From positions 1 to 17,839 of the forward strand of contig JAGOGF010000040.1 in the NCBI GenBank assembly GCA_017996845.1: a stretch of 17,839 nucleotides of DNA, given 5' to 3'. Origin of the DNA: Butyrivibrio sp. (GTDB lineage: Bacteria; Bacillota_A; Clostridia; Lachnospirales; Lachnospiraceae). The notes under the pieces are model-generated. The model worked only from the letters and a program-made list of their open reading frames with translations, was not told the origin of the DNA and searched no databases. Made by a program: the position numbers and the translations under genes. Below, one piece after another: positions 1 to 8,403 of this stretch; positions within the stretch are counted from its first letter, which is position 1; every line of letters begins with the position of its first letter.

Positions 1-779
1 TCACCTGCCTCATGTCCATAGGTGTCATTGACCTGCTTGAAAAAATCAATATCCCCGATTGCAATATTAACGTATTCTGTATCCCACCGCTTACCTTCCG
101 GCGCAATTTGAATCAGTTTTTCAATAAACCCGCGCCTGTTCAACAGCCCTGTCAATGGATCAATCGCTGCAAGCCGACGAATTTTTTCATTGTAGTCGAT
201 CAGCTTCTTTTCCATCACCAGTGAGTGTCCGCTTACAAATATAATCATCCATGCCACTGCTGTAAAGATTACAATCGTATTTACACTTTGAAAGAAAATG
301 CCGTTGTCACTCACGATTATTTTAACCGGAAGATAAAAAAGTGTATACAGGTACAATGATAAACGGATTGCACACAAAACAGCCGTAACCATAACCTTTT
401 TTGCTGTTCCAAAATAGCTGGTCAGTAAAATGAAAATCAAAAGAACAAATAGAAAATGCTGCACACCAAAGTCCCAGCCCAGCAGATATACATATATCAC
501 AATCCACAGGAGTGTAAGTGCAATAATAAAATATCTCACTTCTCTGGTACGCTCTTTGTATGTTCCAATAAAAGAATGTGCATATCCGGCAAGACAGACC
601 ATCGAAAGCGCATCCAGCAACAGGTCACCCGTTATCCAGAAAACGATTACCTGAAACACAAAATAGATACCCATAACAAAAGACAGAATTCTTACCAGAA
701 CTGCTGCCTGTTTTGTTTCATTATTATTTTCCACATCCTTGAAAAAAAAACTTGAGATTCTCCGTATCAGGTTCATCAT
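1..779 (-). CDS. Membrane-bound diguanylate cyclase, GGDEF domain cut by window edge
   Basis: Predicted c-di-GMP synthase, 3' end outside the window (259 residues visible, frame open to base 1). The protein has about six hydrophobic segments (roughly residues 24-50, 52-71, 82-101, 108-123, 127-150 and 164-186). A short linker leads into a GGDEF-domain start: IDPLTGLLNRRGF at about 206-218, then GDIDFFKQVNDTYGHEAG at 242-259, which holds the metal-binding Asp and substrate-contacting Asn/Asp of the family. The GG(D/E)EF signature itself would lie just beyond the edge, so catalytic competence cannot be judged. Two ATGs are adjacent (777-779 and 774-776); a GGGGA ribosome site fits the second slightly better (7-base gap). 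It starts 30 bases after truA, so co-transcription is likely. The six-helix sensor part is not a family I can name. Identification of the GGDEF domain is firm; activity is inferred. Confidence 0.9.
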   Translation of the reverse strand, partial: MMNLIRRISSFFFKDVENNNETKQAAVLVRILSFVMGIYFVFQVIVFWITGDLLLDALSMVCLAGYAHSFIGTYKERTREVRYFIIALTLLWIVIYVYLLGWDFGVQHFLFVLLIFILLTSYFGTAKKVMVTAVLCAIRLSLYLYTLFYLPVKIIVSDNGIFFQSVNTIVIFTAVAWMIIFVSGHSLVMEKKLIDYNEKIRRLAAIDPLTGLLNRRGFIEKLIQIAPEGKRWDTEYVNIAIGDIDFFKQVNDTYGHEAG

Positions 780-809
780 CTGTTCCCCGCAACAAATAGT
801 ATCAATTTC

Positions 810-1562
810 TCAATAATCAACTTCCATCAGACACAGTCCGCATGGCTTTACTGTCGGTCCTGCCAGTTTGCGATCGCCTGCCTCCAGAATTTCTTTAACC
901 TGTTCAGGCTTCATCCTTCCAAACCCTACTTCCAGAAGTGTCCCGGTCATAATACGTACCATGTTCTGCAAAAATCCATTACCATGAAAATAGATATGAA
1001 TATACGGTCCATTCTGACTGATTCTGATTGAATCCACACTGCGCACGGTTGTCTTTTTCATACGCGGATTACTGCAATAACTTTTATAATCATGTGTTCC
1101 CGTCAAAAGCACCGCTGCCTTCTTCATCTGCTCCACATCCGGCATTTCTTCCAGAACCGTTACATATTTGCGATCAAACACAGGTTTAGCGTCTCCATAA
1201 TAACAACTGTAACAATAAGTCTTCCCGATTGCATTATATCTGGCATGAAAACGATCAGATGCGGCCTTTAATTCATCAATACAGATATCTTCCGGAAGAT
1301 ACTTATTAGCGTAGGTAAGAATCTGTTCTTCTGTCATCGCTGTATCAAGCTGCACATTTGCGATCATTCCCTTTGCATGCACACCTGCATCTGTGCGGCC
1401 CGCAGCAATCACATCCACTACCTTGCCTTCCGGCATGTCAACCATTTTACTCAGAACCGTTTCAATTTTGCCCTGAATCGTCATATCTGTAGTAGGCTGA
1501 TGCTCCCATCCCTGATATCTGGTTCCATCATAGCTGATTCGCATCTTAAAATTTCTTTTCAT
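810..1562 (-). CDS. truA: tRNA pseudouridine(38-40) synthase TruA
   Basis: Converts uridines 38-40 of the tRNA anticodon arm to pseudouridine in the cytoplasm. The 250-residue length is normal for the family. The N-terminus MKRNFKMRISYDGTRYQGW is typical, and the catalytic Asp lies in AAGRTDAGVHAKG (Asp about 58, matching Asp60 of the E. coli enzyme). The downstream FLQNMVRIMTGTLLEVG block is also characteristic. The frame is open further upstream, but ATG 1560-1562 is chosen because GGAGGAG at 1570-1576 sits 7 bases before it; the ATG at 1566-1568 is almost on top of that site. The start overlaps the end of the preceding esterase gene by 17 bases, so this housekeeping gene is translated from the same transcript as the ester-chemistry genes upstream. 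Nothing is unusual inside the protein. Confidence 0.96.
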   Translation of the reverse strand: MKRNFKMRISYDGTRYQGWEHQPTTDMTIQGKIETVLSKMVDMPEGKVVDVIAAGRTDAGVHAKGMIANVQLDTAMTEEQILTYANKYLPEDICIDELKAASDRFHARYNAIGKTYCYSCYYGDAKPVFDRKYVTVLEEMPDVEQMKKAAVLLTGTHDYKSYCSNPRMKKTTVRSVDSIRISQNGPYIHIYFHGNGFLQNMVRIMTGTLLEVGFGRMKPEQVKEILEAGDRKLAGPTVKPCGLCLMEVDY

Positions 1563-2775
1563 GATCATTCTCCTCCAACAGGTCCATCCCTGCATCATAC
1601 ACATTTCCATTTACGGCATCAAAAAGCCACTGTACCATTGTAACACCAGATTTTGCTTTTAGGTAAAAATTCAGCTGCCGCACTGCTGTGTGTACGGTTC
1701 CACCGTGAAGTCCCGTTTTCATGACCATCATATTCTTCCAGTCATTGATAAAAATACCACATTTTGGCGTCATTGTTTTGAAATCGTTTACCATATCCTG
1801 CAGCTGATGAAAAAAAGCCTCCTGCACATCCGCATCGGTATGATACTTCCGATATGTTACATCATTATAATATGCACTGAGCAGATAATCGTGTGTGGAA
1901 CTTGCATACAGATACCTGATTCTGTCTCCGTATTTTTCGTATAAACTGTGATACCAGTCCATCGTAATATTAGGCGTACGAATGGATCTCCAGATATCCT
2001 CTTTTGCCTTCCAGATATCCCGGGCCGTCCTTTTCCAGTGACTGTAACACAACTGTCCGCTATCTGAAAAAAGCGTGACATCGAGGCATCTGGAATACGT
2101 CTGTTCCATAATTTCCCCCGACAATGCCGGCACTGCAAATGCGCCCGCGCTGTCACCTGCAATCAGGAGCTTATCGGGATTGGGAAATAATTTCGCAGAA
2201 ATCTTCATTGCTTCCTGAAAATTATGATACCCGTGAAAATGTACTACCTGCTCTGATCCATCCTCTGCTTCATATGGAAAATTATTATTTCCGACGTGAA
2301 AATCTCCTGTTGCGTATGTTATGATTACAAAATTCCAGTCATTAAATGGATTGAGCGGATTAGCAGCCTCCGTAATCCCGGTATGTATATTCATGATCTG
2401 CGTAAAAGGCCGCAGATTATTCCAGTAGTAATTGGGCATTCCTGCTACTACTTTTCCACCGGTCACCGGTCTTGCCGCGGTATATTCATTCCAGGCAACC
2501 CCTCCACCGGAAAAAAACAGGCACAAATGGTCAGATGCCGCCTTTTTAATATAAATATAGTATTCGGAACCATCTCCTGAAACACCAGCCGGGATCAAAA
2601 CCCTATACCACGTTCTCAGCTGCGGTTCACCGTCCAGAACAGGTGCAGCAAGGGCAGTATCCGCAATTGTTTTCCCGATGGAATTCTCGAAAAAATCACC
2701 GGCACGATATGCAAATGCCAGCCCCTGACTGAGATTGAATTTATTACTACTACTTTTATGTGATGTTTTTTTCAT
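1546..2775 (-). CDS. Pectinacetylesterase-family serine hydrolase, cytoplasmic
   Basis: A 409-residue alpha/beta-type hydrolase resembling the pectinacetylesterase/NotC-like family. Visible motifs are LFFSGGGVAWN (about 87-96, a glycine-rich oxyanion loop), ITYATGDFHVGNN (152-164) and the nucleophile elbow AGDSAGAF with Ser209. Plausible triad partners are Asp296 (SSTHDYLL) and His362 (GGTVHTAV). There is no signal peptide or lipobox: the N-terminus is Lys/Ser rich. It should therefore act inside the cell, unlike secreted pectin esterases, and its substrate may be an imported sugar ester or another acyl ester. Its ATG forms an ATGA overlap with the stop of the membrane-protein gene upstream, and I see no Shine-Dalgarno sequence in front of it, so translation probably depends on coupling. 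The 3' end overlaps truA. Family assignment is fairly sure; substrate is unknown. Confidence 0.8.
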   Translation of the reverse strand: MKKTSHKSSSNKFNLSQGLAFAYRAGDFFENSIGKTIADTALAAPVLDGEPQLRTWYRVLIPAGVSGDGSEYYIYIKKAASDHLCLFFSGGGVAWNEYTAARPVTGGKVVAGMPNYYWNNLRPFTQIMNIHTGITEAANPLNPFNDWNFVIITYATGDFHVGNNNFPYEAEDGSEQVVHFHGYHNFQEAMKISAKLFPNPDKLLIAGDSAGAFAVPALSGEIMEQTYSRCLDVTLFSDSGQLCYSHWKRTARDIWKAKEDIWRSIRTPNITMDWYHSLYEKYGDRIRYLYASSTHDYLLSAYYNDVTYRKYHTDADVQEAFFHQLQDMVNDFKTMTPKCGIFINDWKNMMVMKTGLHGGTVHTAVRQLNFYLKAKSGVTMVQWLFDAVNGNVYDAGMDLLEENDHEKKF

Positions 2776-3443
2776 ACGTTAAAATACTTTGCTGATGCAT
2801 TCTTCAAATCACGGAAACGGAAAATAACCGCTCCAGCCGCCAGTATCAGATAAATTGCCATACAAATGACAGCCGGCCATTCAAAAGCATTTCTGCCCTG
2901 TGCAATGGGGATCATCTGCAGCATACATAATAAGGCATCCGTCGCAAGATAAAAAATATAATCCTCCAGTCTCATGCGGGTCATCCTGCCAATACAGACT
3001 GTCACAAATGCAAGTCCGAAAAATGTTGCAGGTATCATCCACATTACTGACCATCCGCCAAATCCGGTATAGACATCGATTACATAGTCAATGATCATGG
3101 CAACATAAACCTCAACCGTAACAATTTTCAGAATATTATTACGCAGATACATTGCTACAATCAGGTCCACCCAGGCTACCAGTGCTCCGATCATCACAAG
3201 AGATACCCATGGAAGAGATTTGTTGAGTTCATACTTACCCAGATATCCGATCGTTCCCATTATAATTTCCAGAACCAGGAACAGAAATGTTGAAACCTTT
3301 ATGATGGAAAAGCTAGTCACAATTCGATGTTTCAATGCAGGAAATGCAGGATCCTGCGGATCTTTTGTAAGTTTCCCCTGACAGAGCGGACAGCATGCCT
3401 TATTTCCTCTGATCTGTATTTTACATTTTGGACAATACTGCAT
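2772..3443 (-). CDS. Zinc-ribbon, six-helix membrane protein (DUF6320-like)
   Basis: A 223-residue membrane protein of unknown function. The cytoplasmic N-terminus carries a four-Cys zinc ribbon, CPKC at residues 4-7 and CPLC at 18-21. A basic linker follows, then about six hydrophobic helices up to residue 215 (the last around AVICMAIYLILAAGAVIF), ending in a short charged tail. This matches what I remember of DUF6320-type proteins, which in Clostridia tend to sit beside alcohol-acetyltransferase-like genes, as here. The start at 3441-3443 is fixed by AAAGGAG ending 6 bases upstream. The gene begins inside the end of the acyltransferase gene (23-base overlap), and its TGA overlaps the ATG of the esterase gene. 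The gene order suggests a membrane partner for an acyl-transfer or ester reaction. The role is inference only. Confidence 0.78.
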   Translation of the reverse strand: MQYCPKCKIQIRGNKACCPLCQGKLTKDPQDPAFPALKHRIVTSFSIIKVSTFLFLVLEIIMGTIGYLGKYELNKSLPWVSLVMIGALVAWVDLIVAMYLRNNILKIVTVEVYVAMIIDYVIDVYTGFGGWSVMWMIPATFFGLAFVTVCIGRMTRMRLEDYIFYLATDALLCMLQMIPIAQGRNAFEWPAVICMAIYLILAAGAVIFRFRDLKNASAKYFNV

Positions 3444-4752
3444 CCTTGCTCCTTTCTTTTTTATGTAAATGAGCTGCCATATGTTCGGGTTCCCTGTCAT
3501 AATCATTTGACGCCAGTTCTACAGGAATATCCATATCTGCCAGTCTTCTGAAAAAATGCAGCATTACTTCATGCGTTGTATATGCAGTAACTTCCCCAAA
3601 AACCATTTTATCCTGAAAGGAAGAAATACAGATCTGTTCGGACGGTGCAGTCATAAATGCACAGAACCTGTCAATATAAGGTACCGTCTGCAGCGGCATT
3701 TCAATGTTTCCCAGATTTGACATCGTGCTGGTAACCCCGCTCTTGGCTCTGCTGTTTAATCCCCAGATTGCAAGATCTTTAATAAAAAGAGGAACCATCT
3801 TAATCGCAATATTGTGCTCAAGTGCTGCATAAGAATTCATCGTCTGTAAAATACGATCCTGCGATAACTGACATTGAAAAGAAGACTTAACTTCTTCAAT
3901 AATGCTTTCCAAACTTCCATCGTACTTTTCCGGCATGTACGATATATTGATAACTCCAAAAAAATTGCGCGTCGTATCTGATGGAAAATATTTTCTGAGA
4001 TTAACCGGAACACTTACTACAATCGGTTTATTCTGATCCCGTAATGACATTTCGTCAATGACCGCCGCAATATAAACTGATGTCGCAAGTATACCGACTG
4101 AGGTATGATAGATATGTGCAACTTCTACAAAACGGCTTGCAGATACCGTTCCCTCAATCAGGTGCGGCAGCATATTCTCATCCCACTCACCCTTGAGCTG
4201 ATATGCTTTCTGTCCGGACATCTCTTTCAGCTGTTTCAGCCCCTTCTGATGCTGATAAAATTGTCTGAATGCATCAGTAGTCTTCTCTGTTTTGGAAGAG
4301 GTTTCTCCTGTTTCATCTGATATCTCAAGACCATACCGCATAGAAAGATAGCATGATATCAGTGCTCTGAAAAACACAAATGCTCCCGTACCGTCTGCCA
4401 GTACATGGAACATTTCCAGATTGATCCGTTTGCTGAAATAATTGACGCGATACAGTAAATTCTTTCTTCCTTCAAAATAAATCGGACTGCACGCAGGAAG
4501 ATTATCCTGCATGACCTTTGCCTGTAAGTTTCTGGCATCCAGATAATACCAGAAGAGGCCCTTGCGAAGTACACAATTAAAATGCGGAAAATCAATAATT
4601 GTCTGATCAAGTGCATTCTGCAGAATCTGAGGATCCACTTCTTCCTTCAGTTCACAGGTAATGCGAAATACTCTTGTATTCCCGCCCCTGGCAGTCGAAG
4701 GAATAATTTTAGCTGCGTTATCCAGTTGATACCACTTACTGTTACGTTCCAT
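3421..4752 (-). CDS. Alcohol-acetyltransferase/condensation-fold acyltransferase
   Basis: A 443-residue protein with the fold signature of CoA-dependent acyltransferases: MFHVLADGTGAFVFF, where H116-x3-D120-G121 is the HxxxDG catalytic motif shared by chloramphenicol acetyltransferase, NRPS condensation and alcohol acetyltransferase (AATase) families. A late MSNLGNIEMP segment resembles the conserved C-terminal block of these enzymes. It is free-standing, with no carrier or adenylation domain, so it probably moves an acyl group from a thioester to an alcohol or amine. The acceptor is unknown. The frame is open for 47 more codons upstream, but ATG 4750-4752 is chosen. It follows an AAAGGAAAG ribosome site, and a good promoter (4806-4834) lies inside the would-be extension. 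It heads a run with the zinc-ribbon membrane protein and an esterase, overlapping the former by 23 bases. Confidence 0.8.
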   Translation of the reverse strand: MERNSKWYQLDNAAKIIPSTARGGNTRVFRITCELKEEVDPQILQNALDQTIIDFPHFNCVLRKGLFWYYLDARNLQAKVMQDNLPACSPIYFEGRKNLLYRVNYFSKRINLEMFHVLADGTGAFVFFRALISCYLSMRYGLEISDETGETSSKTEKTTDAFRQFYQHQKGLKQLKEMSGQKAYQLKGEWDENMLPHLIEGTVSASRFVEVAHIYHTSVGILATSVYIAAVIDEMSLRDQNKPIVVSVPVNLRKYFPSDTTRNFFGVINISYMPEKYDGSLESIIEEVKSSFQCQLSQDRILQTMNSYAALEHNIAIKMVPLFIKDLAIWGLNSRAKSGVTSTMSNLGNIEMPLQTVPYIDRFCAFMTAPSEQICISSFQDKMVFGEVTAYTTHEVMLHFFRRLADMDIPVELASNDYDREPEHMAAHLHKKERSKDAVLSKM

Positions 4753-4805
4753 CTGTTTTGCTTTCCTTTTTAAAAATGCCCTTTTCTGATTTTTATCCTT
4801 ATCTG

Positions 4806-4834
4806 ATTTTATCACGATTCCGATAGTGCGGCAA
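4806..4834 (-). promoter_or_regulatory. Promoter for the acyltransferase-truA run
   Basis: Reading on the minus strand: TTGCCG (4829-4834), a 17-base spacer, then TAAAAT (4806-4811) preceded by TG plus one base, i.e. an extended -10. It lies between the terminator at 4876-4908 and the acyltransferase start at 4752, giving a leader of about 45 bases. Seen in sequence; not experimentally supported. Confidence 0.6.
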
Positions 4835-4875
4835 TCTATGATCAATCTGTTTCTGTCCACTTTATATTGATACGC

Positions 4876-4908
4876 AAAAAACGGCAAAAGCATCCGCTTT
4901 CACCGCTT
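4876..4908 (-). terminator. Intrinsic terminator after the GH3 gene
   Basis: On the minus strand, arms 4896-4908 and 4879-4891 form a 13-pair stem (10 Watson-Crick, 3 G-T) around a GGAT loop. It is followed by six T residues (4881-4876, partly within the stem). It lies 38 bases past the GH3 stop codon and separates the glycan locus from the acyltransferase run. Confidence 0.85.
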
Positions 4909-4946
4909 TTTTTGCATGAACTGGTATCTTTACACCCGTATGCCCA

Positions 4947-7466
4947 TCAGAATCTCGTCTGATAGCTGGCAGCATCCTGATAACTGAGCGTCCGGTATAT
5001 CACATTAATCATACGTTCTGCACAGGCTCTGATCTCTTTTTCTGTCAGTCTGCCATCCTCCAGCGCACGCTTAATATTCTCCGCATCCGGTGGATATCCC
5101 GGCATAATCAAATCATTTCCTGCCCATACGCATTCCCAGGATTCACTTCCACCATCTGGAAACGTTGTTGTCCAGTCTGTCATGATGATACCCTTAAATC
5201 CCCATTCCGTTCTTGCCGCTACGGTACAGATGTCTCTGTTATTTGCAGAATGCACACCGTTTATTTCATTATAGGATGTCATGATTGCCATAGGCTGAGC
5301 CGTCTTTACCGCAATTTCAAATCCGCGCAGGTAAATTTCTCTGAGCGTTCTTTCGGAAACAATACTGTTCGAACCCATCCTGTTATCTTCCTGATTGTTG
5401 CAGGCAAAATGTTTAATGGTCGTTCCAACACCTTTTCCGCTTTGAACACCCTTGGTCATTGCTGCGGCCATCATCCCGCTGATAAGGGGATCTTCGGAAT
5501 AATATTCAAAATTTCTGCCGCAAAGCGGATTTCTGTGAATATTCATGCCCGGTGCAAGCCACCAGCCTATATGCAGCTCTTCCATTTCTTTTTCAACAGC
5601 CTGTCCTACCAGTTCCAGAAGCGCCGTATCCCAACTCTGTGCCAAGAGTGTACCTACCGGAAAAGCGGTACAGTACTGATAATAATGCACTGCATCCGGA
5701 TGTATCTCTTTCTTTGCAAAAAATCCGCCCTCCAGGCTTCCTGCCATACCGCTGCTGTATACCATATCGCTTTCCGGATCCACTTCATAATCCTTGACAA
5801 GCCTTAATCCGGCAGGTCCATCCGCCATCGAAACTGCCGCAATATTTTCATCCAAAAGCGCGCTGCTGGTTTCTCCCGCAGCACCCGGAACCCGGATTCC
5901 CGCTGCACCAAGTGCCCCCTGTGCCTGGCTGATTTCTCCAATCAATAACGGGATCATTTGTTCCGCTGTCAATGTTTTGGCCTTTTCTGCTGCCAGACGA
6001 TCCAGTTCATCTTCCTGATATTCTTTTTTCTTTTCCTGCGCTGGTTTAAATGGAATTGCATTGATTCGCTTTTGCGTCGCAATCTGATACCATGCCTGTT
6101 CCATACGATGCGCGGTATCATCCGGACGCCTGATTTCCTTAAGTGTCTCCTGAATCGGACAGATATTCTGTACTTTTTCCAATATTGCATCTTCCGCAGT
6201 GGACAGGACCCCGCATAAATCTATATCTGCAGAGGAATTCCCAATCCATATGCCATACAATCCCTTTTCTACAATCCATGCACTTTTTTCTTCACTGAAA
6301 GAAGCCAGTGCCTTTGCTGAAAATGTAATTGTCATCGTCTGCTTTTCACCAGGAGCCAGGAGACGCGTCTTGTCAAATGCACATAACCTCTTATATTCTT
6401 TGGGCATCCCTCCCTGCGGACAGGTTGCATAAACCTGGACGACTTCTCTGCCGGAATATTTTGCTCCCGTGTTGGTCACTGTTACAACAACCTGCACGCG
6501 TTCCGTATTGACCATTACATATTGACCACGTACTTCAAATGTCGTGTAGGATAATCCATATCCGAACGGAAACATCGGTTTAACCGCAAAACTGTCAAAA
6601 TATCGATAGCCGACATATATCCCTTCTTCATATTTTTCCGTTGTAGTATCTGCATTCTGATGGCTGAATGTATCTGCATTTGGATAATCATGATAATCAA
6701 CTGCCCAGGTATCAGTCAGTTTGCCGGATGGAGTTTCTTCACCCGATAAAATATCCGCCACAGCATTCCCGCCTTCCATTCCGGGCTGTGCAATCATCAG
6801 CATTGCCTGTATGTTTGGCATTCTGCAGATTTTCTGCAAATCCACCTGTCCTCCGACATTGAGGATCAGAATTATATGCTTTACCAGTCTGCCCAACGTC
6901 TCTAAATCTTCTATTTCATGGTCAGTAGGCTCGTAATCACCTTTTTTTTCATACCGATCCGCACCTTCTCCGGCAATTCTGCTTAATACATAGATTGCCG
7001 TTTCTGCGCCCTGTACATCTGCCTGGGTGATTGTTCTGCCATCCGGCATTTCAAATGCATTGGATGCATAAGCTTCAAAAAATCGCATGGATCCAAGATC
7101 TCCACCTGCTTTTTCAATAATCCGTTCCTTCCATGCCAGCCTTGCCTGTGTATACCTTTCATTGTAGTCCTGTATCCACTCTGCACTGCTTACAGAAAAT
7201 CCCGCATTGATCAATCCCTGATATATGGAAATATTTTCTCTCTCATTTACATCTCCGGAACCTGTTCCGCCTTTAATTGTACGTCCGGCGCCGCTTCCGA
7301 AAAGAGCAATCATACTTCCACGCAAAAGGGGAAGTACATTACCATCATTCTGTAACAGAACAATTCCCTCTCTGGCTGCCTTTCTCGCAATCATACGATT
7401 ATCATGTTCTCTTTGCGTAGCATTTGAATCTGTTGTTCCACTATGTCGAAATGAATTGATCTGCAT
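4947..7466 (-). CDS. Glycoside hydrolase family 3 enzyme, inverted domain order
   Basis: An 839-residue retaining beta-glycosidase, probably beta-glucosidase or beta-xylosidase acting on imported oligosaccharides (no signal peptide). Domain order is inverted relative to most GH3 enzymes. The alpha/beta sandwich (GH3_C) comes first (about 20-300), with the acid/base Glu167 in SRIAGEGADR. Next is a fibronectin-III-like domain (about 325-420) and a linker. The TIM barrel comes last (about 500-835), with DGPAGLRL, the GMNIHRNPLCGRNFEYYSEDP-type block, Lys685-His686, and the nucleophile Asp764 in GIIMTDW. The same inversion is known from Ruminococcus albus and Butyrivibrio beta-glucosidases. ATG 7464-7466 is chosen because AAAGGAG lies 5 bases upstream. 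It follows the esterase gene by 29 bases, so the two are co-transcribed. It is followed by a strong terminator. All key residues are present; the sugar specificity is inferred from the GH120 gene nearby. Confidence 0.93.
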   Translation of the reverse strand: MQINSFRHSGTTDSNATQREHDNRMIARKAAREGIVLLQNDGNVLPLLRGSMIALFGSGAGRTIKGGTGSGDVNERENISIYQGLINAGFSVSSAEWIQDYNERYTQARLAWKERIIEKAGGDLGSMRFFEAYASNAFEMPDGRTITQADVQGAETAIYVLSRIAGEGADRYEKKGDYEPTDHEIEDLETLGRLVKHIILILNVGGQVDLQKICRMPNIQAMLMIAQPGMEGGNAVADILSGEETPSGKLTDTWAVDYHDYPNADTFSHQNADTTTEKYEEGIYVGYRYFDSFAVKPMFPFGYGLSYTTFEVRGQYVMVNTERVQVVVTVTNTGAKYSGREVVQVYATCPQGGMPKEYKRLCAFDKTRLLAPGEKQTMTITFSAKALASFSEEKSAWIVEKGLYGIWIGNSSADIDLCGVLSTAEDAILEKVQNICPIQETLKEIRRPDDTAHRMEQAWYQIATQKRINAIPFKPAQEKKKEYQEDELDRLAAEKAKTLTAEQMIPLLIGEISQAQGALGAAGIRVPGAAGETSSALLDENIAAVSMADGPAGLRLVKDYEVDPESDMVYSSGMAGSLEGGFFAKKEIHPDAVHYYQYCTAFPVGTLLAQSWDTALLELVGQAVEKEMEELHIGWWLAPGMNIHRNPLCGRNFEYYSEDPLISGMMAAAMTKGVQSGKGVGTTIKHFACNNQEDNRMGSNSIVSERTLREIYLRGFEIAVKTAQPMAIMTSYNEINGVHSANNRDICTVAARTEWGFKGIIMTDWTTTFPDGGSESWECVWAGNDLIMPGYPPDAENIKRALEDGRLTEKEIRACAERMINVIYRTLSYQDAASYQTRF

Positions 7467-7495
7467 GTTGGCTCCTTTCATGAACCCCTGAATTT

Positions 7496-8380
7496 TTAGC
7501 AAAATTCCTTAAAGAAACTGCATTCCTCATCATTACATATTTTAGCATATTCTGACTTCATATTGCAGTGAAAAACATGTCCAAGTGTTCTTTCCGGATC
7601 AGAAAAAAAGCGGTAAACACAGTTCACATTTAATGCTTGCAGCTTCTGTAACATAATCGGTGCCTGATCTTTCAAAAAATCTTTTGGTGCAGTCATAATA
7701 AATGACGGCGGAAACTTTTCAGTTACATGATTCACTATGCTGATCAGCTCATATTCTTTGTCTGATCCTTTGTCTGGCAGAAAATCCTCCATAAGTGTTC
7801 CTGTCATATCATCAGGCTGTTCTGTCCGAACCATTTCATAAACACCACAGTTTAACGCAACAGCCTGCAGCGAAAGATTGTCCGGTATTTTAAAATCAAA
7901 CTCTGAAGCATAGGAAGTATTGGTCAGAATGCAGCTGTACATTCCCAGAAGATGCGCTCCTGCAGAATCTCCTGCTGCAAAAATATGCGCTGTATCAAAA
8001 CCATACTCTTTTGCATGATCCATGACCCATTGCATAACGAGATTTGTGTCTTCCAATGGTGCCGGAAATTTGAATTCAGGCGCAAGTCTGTATGTAAAGT
8101 TGACAACTGCAAAACCTCTCTGTGCAAGTCCCATGGTATAATACTGATATCGTTTCTTATCACCATATACCCAGCCGCCTCCATGTACACTTACGATTAC
8201 AGGTAATGTTTTCTCTCTGGCGTTTATGGGACGATACACATCCAAAACCTGCCAGTCCGGATCAGGCCCATATATAATATCATCAAACCGTTCAATATTC
8301 TCAGGCGATTTCAGCCCTTCATCTCTAATATCATCTCCCTCTTTAAAACTTTTTCTAATCTGTTCGCTTAGTAATGACAT
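7496..8380 (-). CDS. Alpha/beta hydrolase esterase (HGGGW / GDSAG type)
   Basis: A 294-residue serine esterase of the hormone-sensitive-lipase/BD-FAE-like group. It shows the oxyanion loop HGGGW (66-70), the TYRLAPEFKFPAPL segment (96-109), nucleophile Ser139 in AGDSAGAH, an Asp around 234-238 (APKDFLKD) and His268 (TLGHVFHC). There is no signal peptide, so it is cytoplasmic. Sitting between a GPH symporter and GH3 in a locus that also has a GH120 xylosidase, it most likely removes acetyl or other acyl groups from imported xylo-oligosaccharides; feruloyl esters are an alternative. The start at 8378-8380 follows AAAGGAG with a 7-base gap. A hairpin (8404-8437) lies immediately upstream, only some 10 bases from the ribosome site, and may set its expression relative to the symporter. 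Family is sure; substrate is inferred from context. Confidence 0.88.
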   Translation of the reverse strand: MSLLSEQIRKSFKEGDDIRDEGLKSPENIERFDDIIYGPDPDWQVLDVYRPINAREKTLPVIVSVHGGGWVYGDKKRYQYYTMGLAQRGFAVVNFTYRLAPEFKFPAPLEDTNLVMQWVMDHAKEYGFDTAHIFAAGDSAGAHLLGMYSCILTNTSYASEFDFKIPDNLSLQAVALNCGVYEMVRTEQPDDMTGTLMEDFLPDKGSDKEYELISIVNHVTEKFPPSFIMTAPKDFLKDQAPIMLQKLQALNVNCVYRFFSDPERTLGHVFHCNMKSEYAKICNDEECSFFKEFC

Positions 8381-8403
8381 TTTTACGCTCCTTTGATCAG
8401 TTA

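Noticed and set aside
3421..4752. Idea of a nonribosomal peptide synthetase fragment
   Set aside because: Only the HxxxDG acyltransferase fold is present; there is no adenylation, carrier or thioesterase domain nearby, so a stand-alone acyltransferase is the simpler reading.
4753..4893. 47-codon N-terminal extension of the acyltransferase
   Set aside because: It has no ribosome site and contains a good promoter. Family alignment and the AAAGGAAAG site favour the start at 4752.
5250..5807. 185-codon plus-strand open frame
   Set aside because: It lies wholly inside the well-supported GH3 gene on the other strand, has no ribosome site and its composition is that of a shadow frame.
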